Assembly: GCA_021018815.1 (NCBI GenBank)
Contig: JAITYX010000033.1
Span: 1,550,001 to 1,614,000 of the forward strand
Length of the DNA stretch: 64,000 bases
From: Talinum fruticosum
Taxonomy: Eukaryota > Streptophyta > Magnoliopsida > Caryophyllales > Talinaceae
Direction of reading: 5' to 3'
The notes under the pieces: model-generated
Told to the model about the DNA's origin: nothing
Seen by the model: only the letters and a program-made list of their open reading frames with translations
Databases searched by the model: none
Made by a program: the position numbers and the translations under genes
Shown: positions 63,283 through 64,000 of the stretch, in pieces
Layout: every line of letters begins with the position of its first letter
Position numbering within the stretch: position 1 is the stretch's first letter

Positions 63283-64000
63283 GTGGGTATTATTGTTTTG
63301 TTGTTTTTTTCATTGCCCAGTTTAGAATTTGAGCTGAGTATATTGTCATTTTTGTGTTTGATGCAATGTGATTTGTTGTAGAAGTTGTTCTTGTTTATCA
63401 CTTGGAACCCTTCACTCTATTAGCAGTTCTGCAATGTGAATTTGAGCTGAGTACATTAGGATCTCCCCACACCCCGTTTAACGGGACACGTACTGGGGTT
63501 GTTCGATTATGGCTTTTGACTGATTATGTATTTGTGTTCTATATCGTCTGTGGATTTTTGTTTGGCATTTTTGGATTCATCCATTGTTGTGCTTGATGCC
63601 CTTCACTACTGTGTGCTTGTGCAATGCAACTTTTGGGAGTATCTAAGTTTTAAATCCTGGTAATGTAGGATTATGTGTGCCTAAATGAATGGTATTTCAT
63701 TTTTACTTAACTGTGAATGCATGTTATACTGTCATATGATATCTGCCTGTTTATATTCGTTTTGCGGAATTATAGTTTGTCAATTATTCACGAGGGTTTT
63801 GTCCACTTTCTGATAGCTAGAAAAAGGCAAATTTGGCAATTTTCTTATTCCAGCTTGGATTATAGTAGACTAAAGCAAAATGCCTCTTTGTAATGTCCTT
63901 TGCTTCATTGCTATGAAGCACTAAACAATCCGAGGCTTTTATTTTAGGATCTAACAGAACTAGTCTATCTGCAAATTATGCAATTTATAGGCAATAGGTC
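63283..64000 (+). other. Intron of the apyrase-like gene, running off the window
   Basis: This follows a consensus donor at 63283. No second apyrase exon was recognised before the window ends. Confidence 0.45.

Overview
The window is nuclear DNA from a eudicot-type flowering plant. Its genes are split by AT-rich introns with GT..AG borders. It carries plant-specific families (class II SCPL peptidases, a RESTRICTED TEV MOVEMENT 2-like protein, plant-type MetE with a 5' UTR intron), a nuclear tRNA-Thr, long (AT)n and (CT)n microsatellites and a hAT-type element. There is no operon-like organisation and no bacterial or viral segment.

Layout. 1-5.1 kb: a gamma-tubulin complex component (GCP6-like, minus strand) whose 3' part lies beyond the left edge. 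6.2-7.1 kb: an RTM2-like small-heat-shock/membrane-anchor protein (plus), divergent from GCP6. 7.4-9.0 kb: a dsRNA-binding protein gene (minus) with one clear dsRBM and no recognisable second one. 9.75-14.1 kb: cobalamin-independent methionine synthase (minus), 11 coding exons plus a 5' UTR intron. 14.2-25.4 kb: gene-poor AT-rich DNA with a 625-bp unit in three tandem copies. 25.5-33.1 kb and 40.3-46.5 kb: two paralogous serine carboxypeptidase-like genes with the same eight-exon layout, with a pectate lyase gene (34.0-36.0 kb) between them. 47.3 kb: a single-exon lysine-rich protein of unknown function. 52-53.3 kb: a small B3-like protein (minus). 56-56.6 kb: a 71-residue zinc-ribbon protein. 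57.2 kb: tRNA-Thr(UGU). 58.0-60.7 kb: a plastid-type FHA-domain protein. 62.7 kb to the right edge: the first exon of an apyrase (GDA1/CD39) relative whose nucleotide-binding motifs are degenerate.

Four otherwise well-preserved genes (RTM2-like, MetE, SCPL copy 1, FHA protein) each carry one frame break that is repaired by adding a single base to a homopolymer run (G, C, T, and A or G). MetE is the strongest case: with one base restored, 11 exons give exactly the family's usual 765 residues. Residual homopolymer errors in a long-read assembly explain all four better than four independent gene deaths. Raw-read checking would settle it.

The genes do not form an obvious pathway. The main evolutionary story is the SCPL duplication: a shared promoter, shared exon structure and shared 3' flank, a roughly 4.6-kb upstream insertion and an enlarged intron 1 in copy 1, a 21-bp minisatellite only in copy 1, and a hAT element with a perfect 8-bp target duplication in the promoter of copy 2. 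I found no convincing new molecular system. The most unusual items are the degenerate apyrase, the zinc-ribbon small protein, the indel-free 19 x 21-bp intronic minisatellite, and the 625-bp triplicate with hairpin-rich GC cores.
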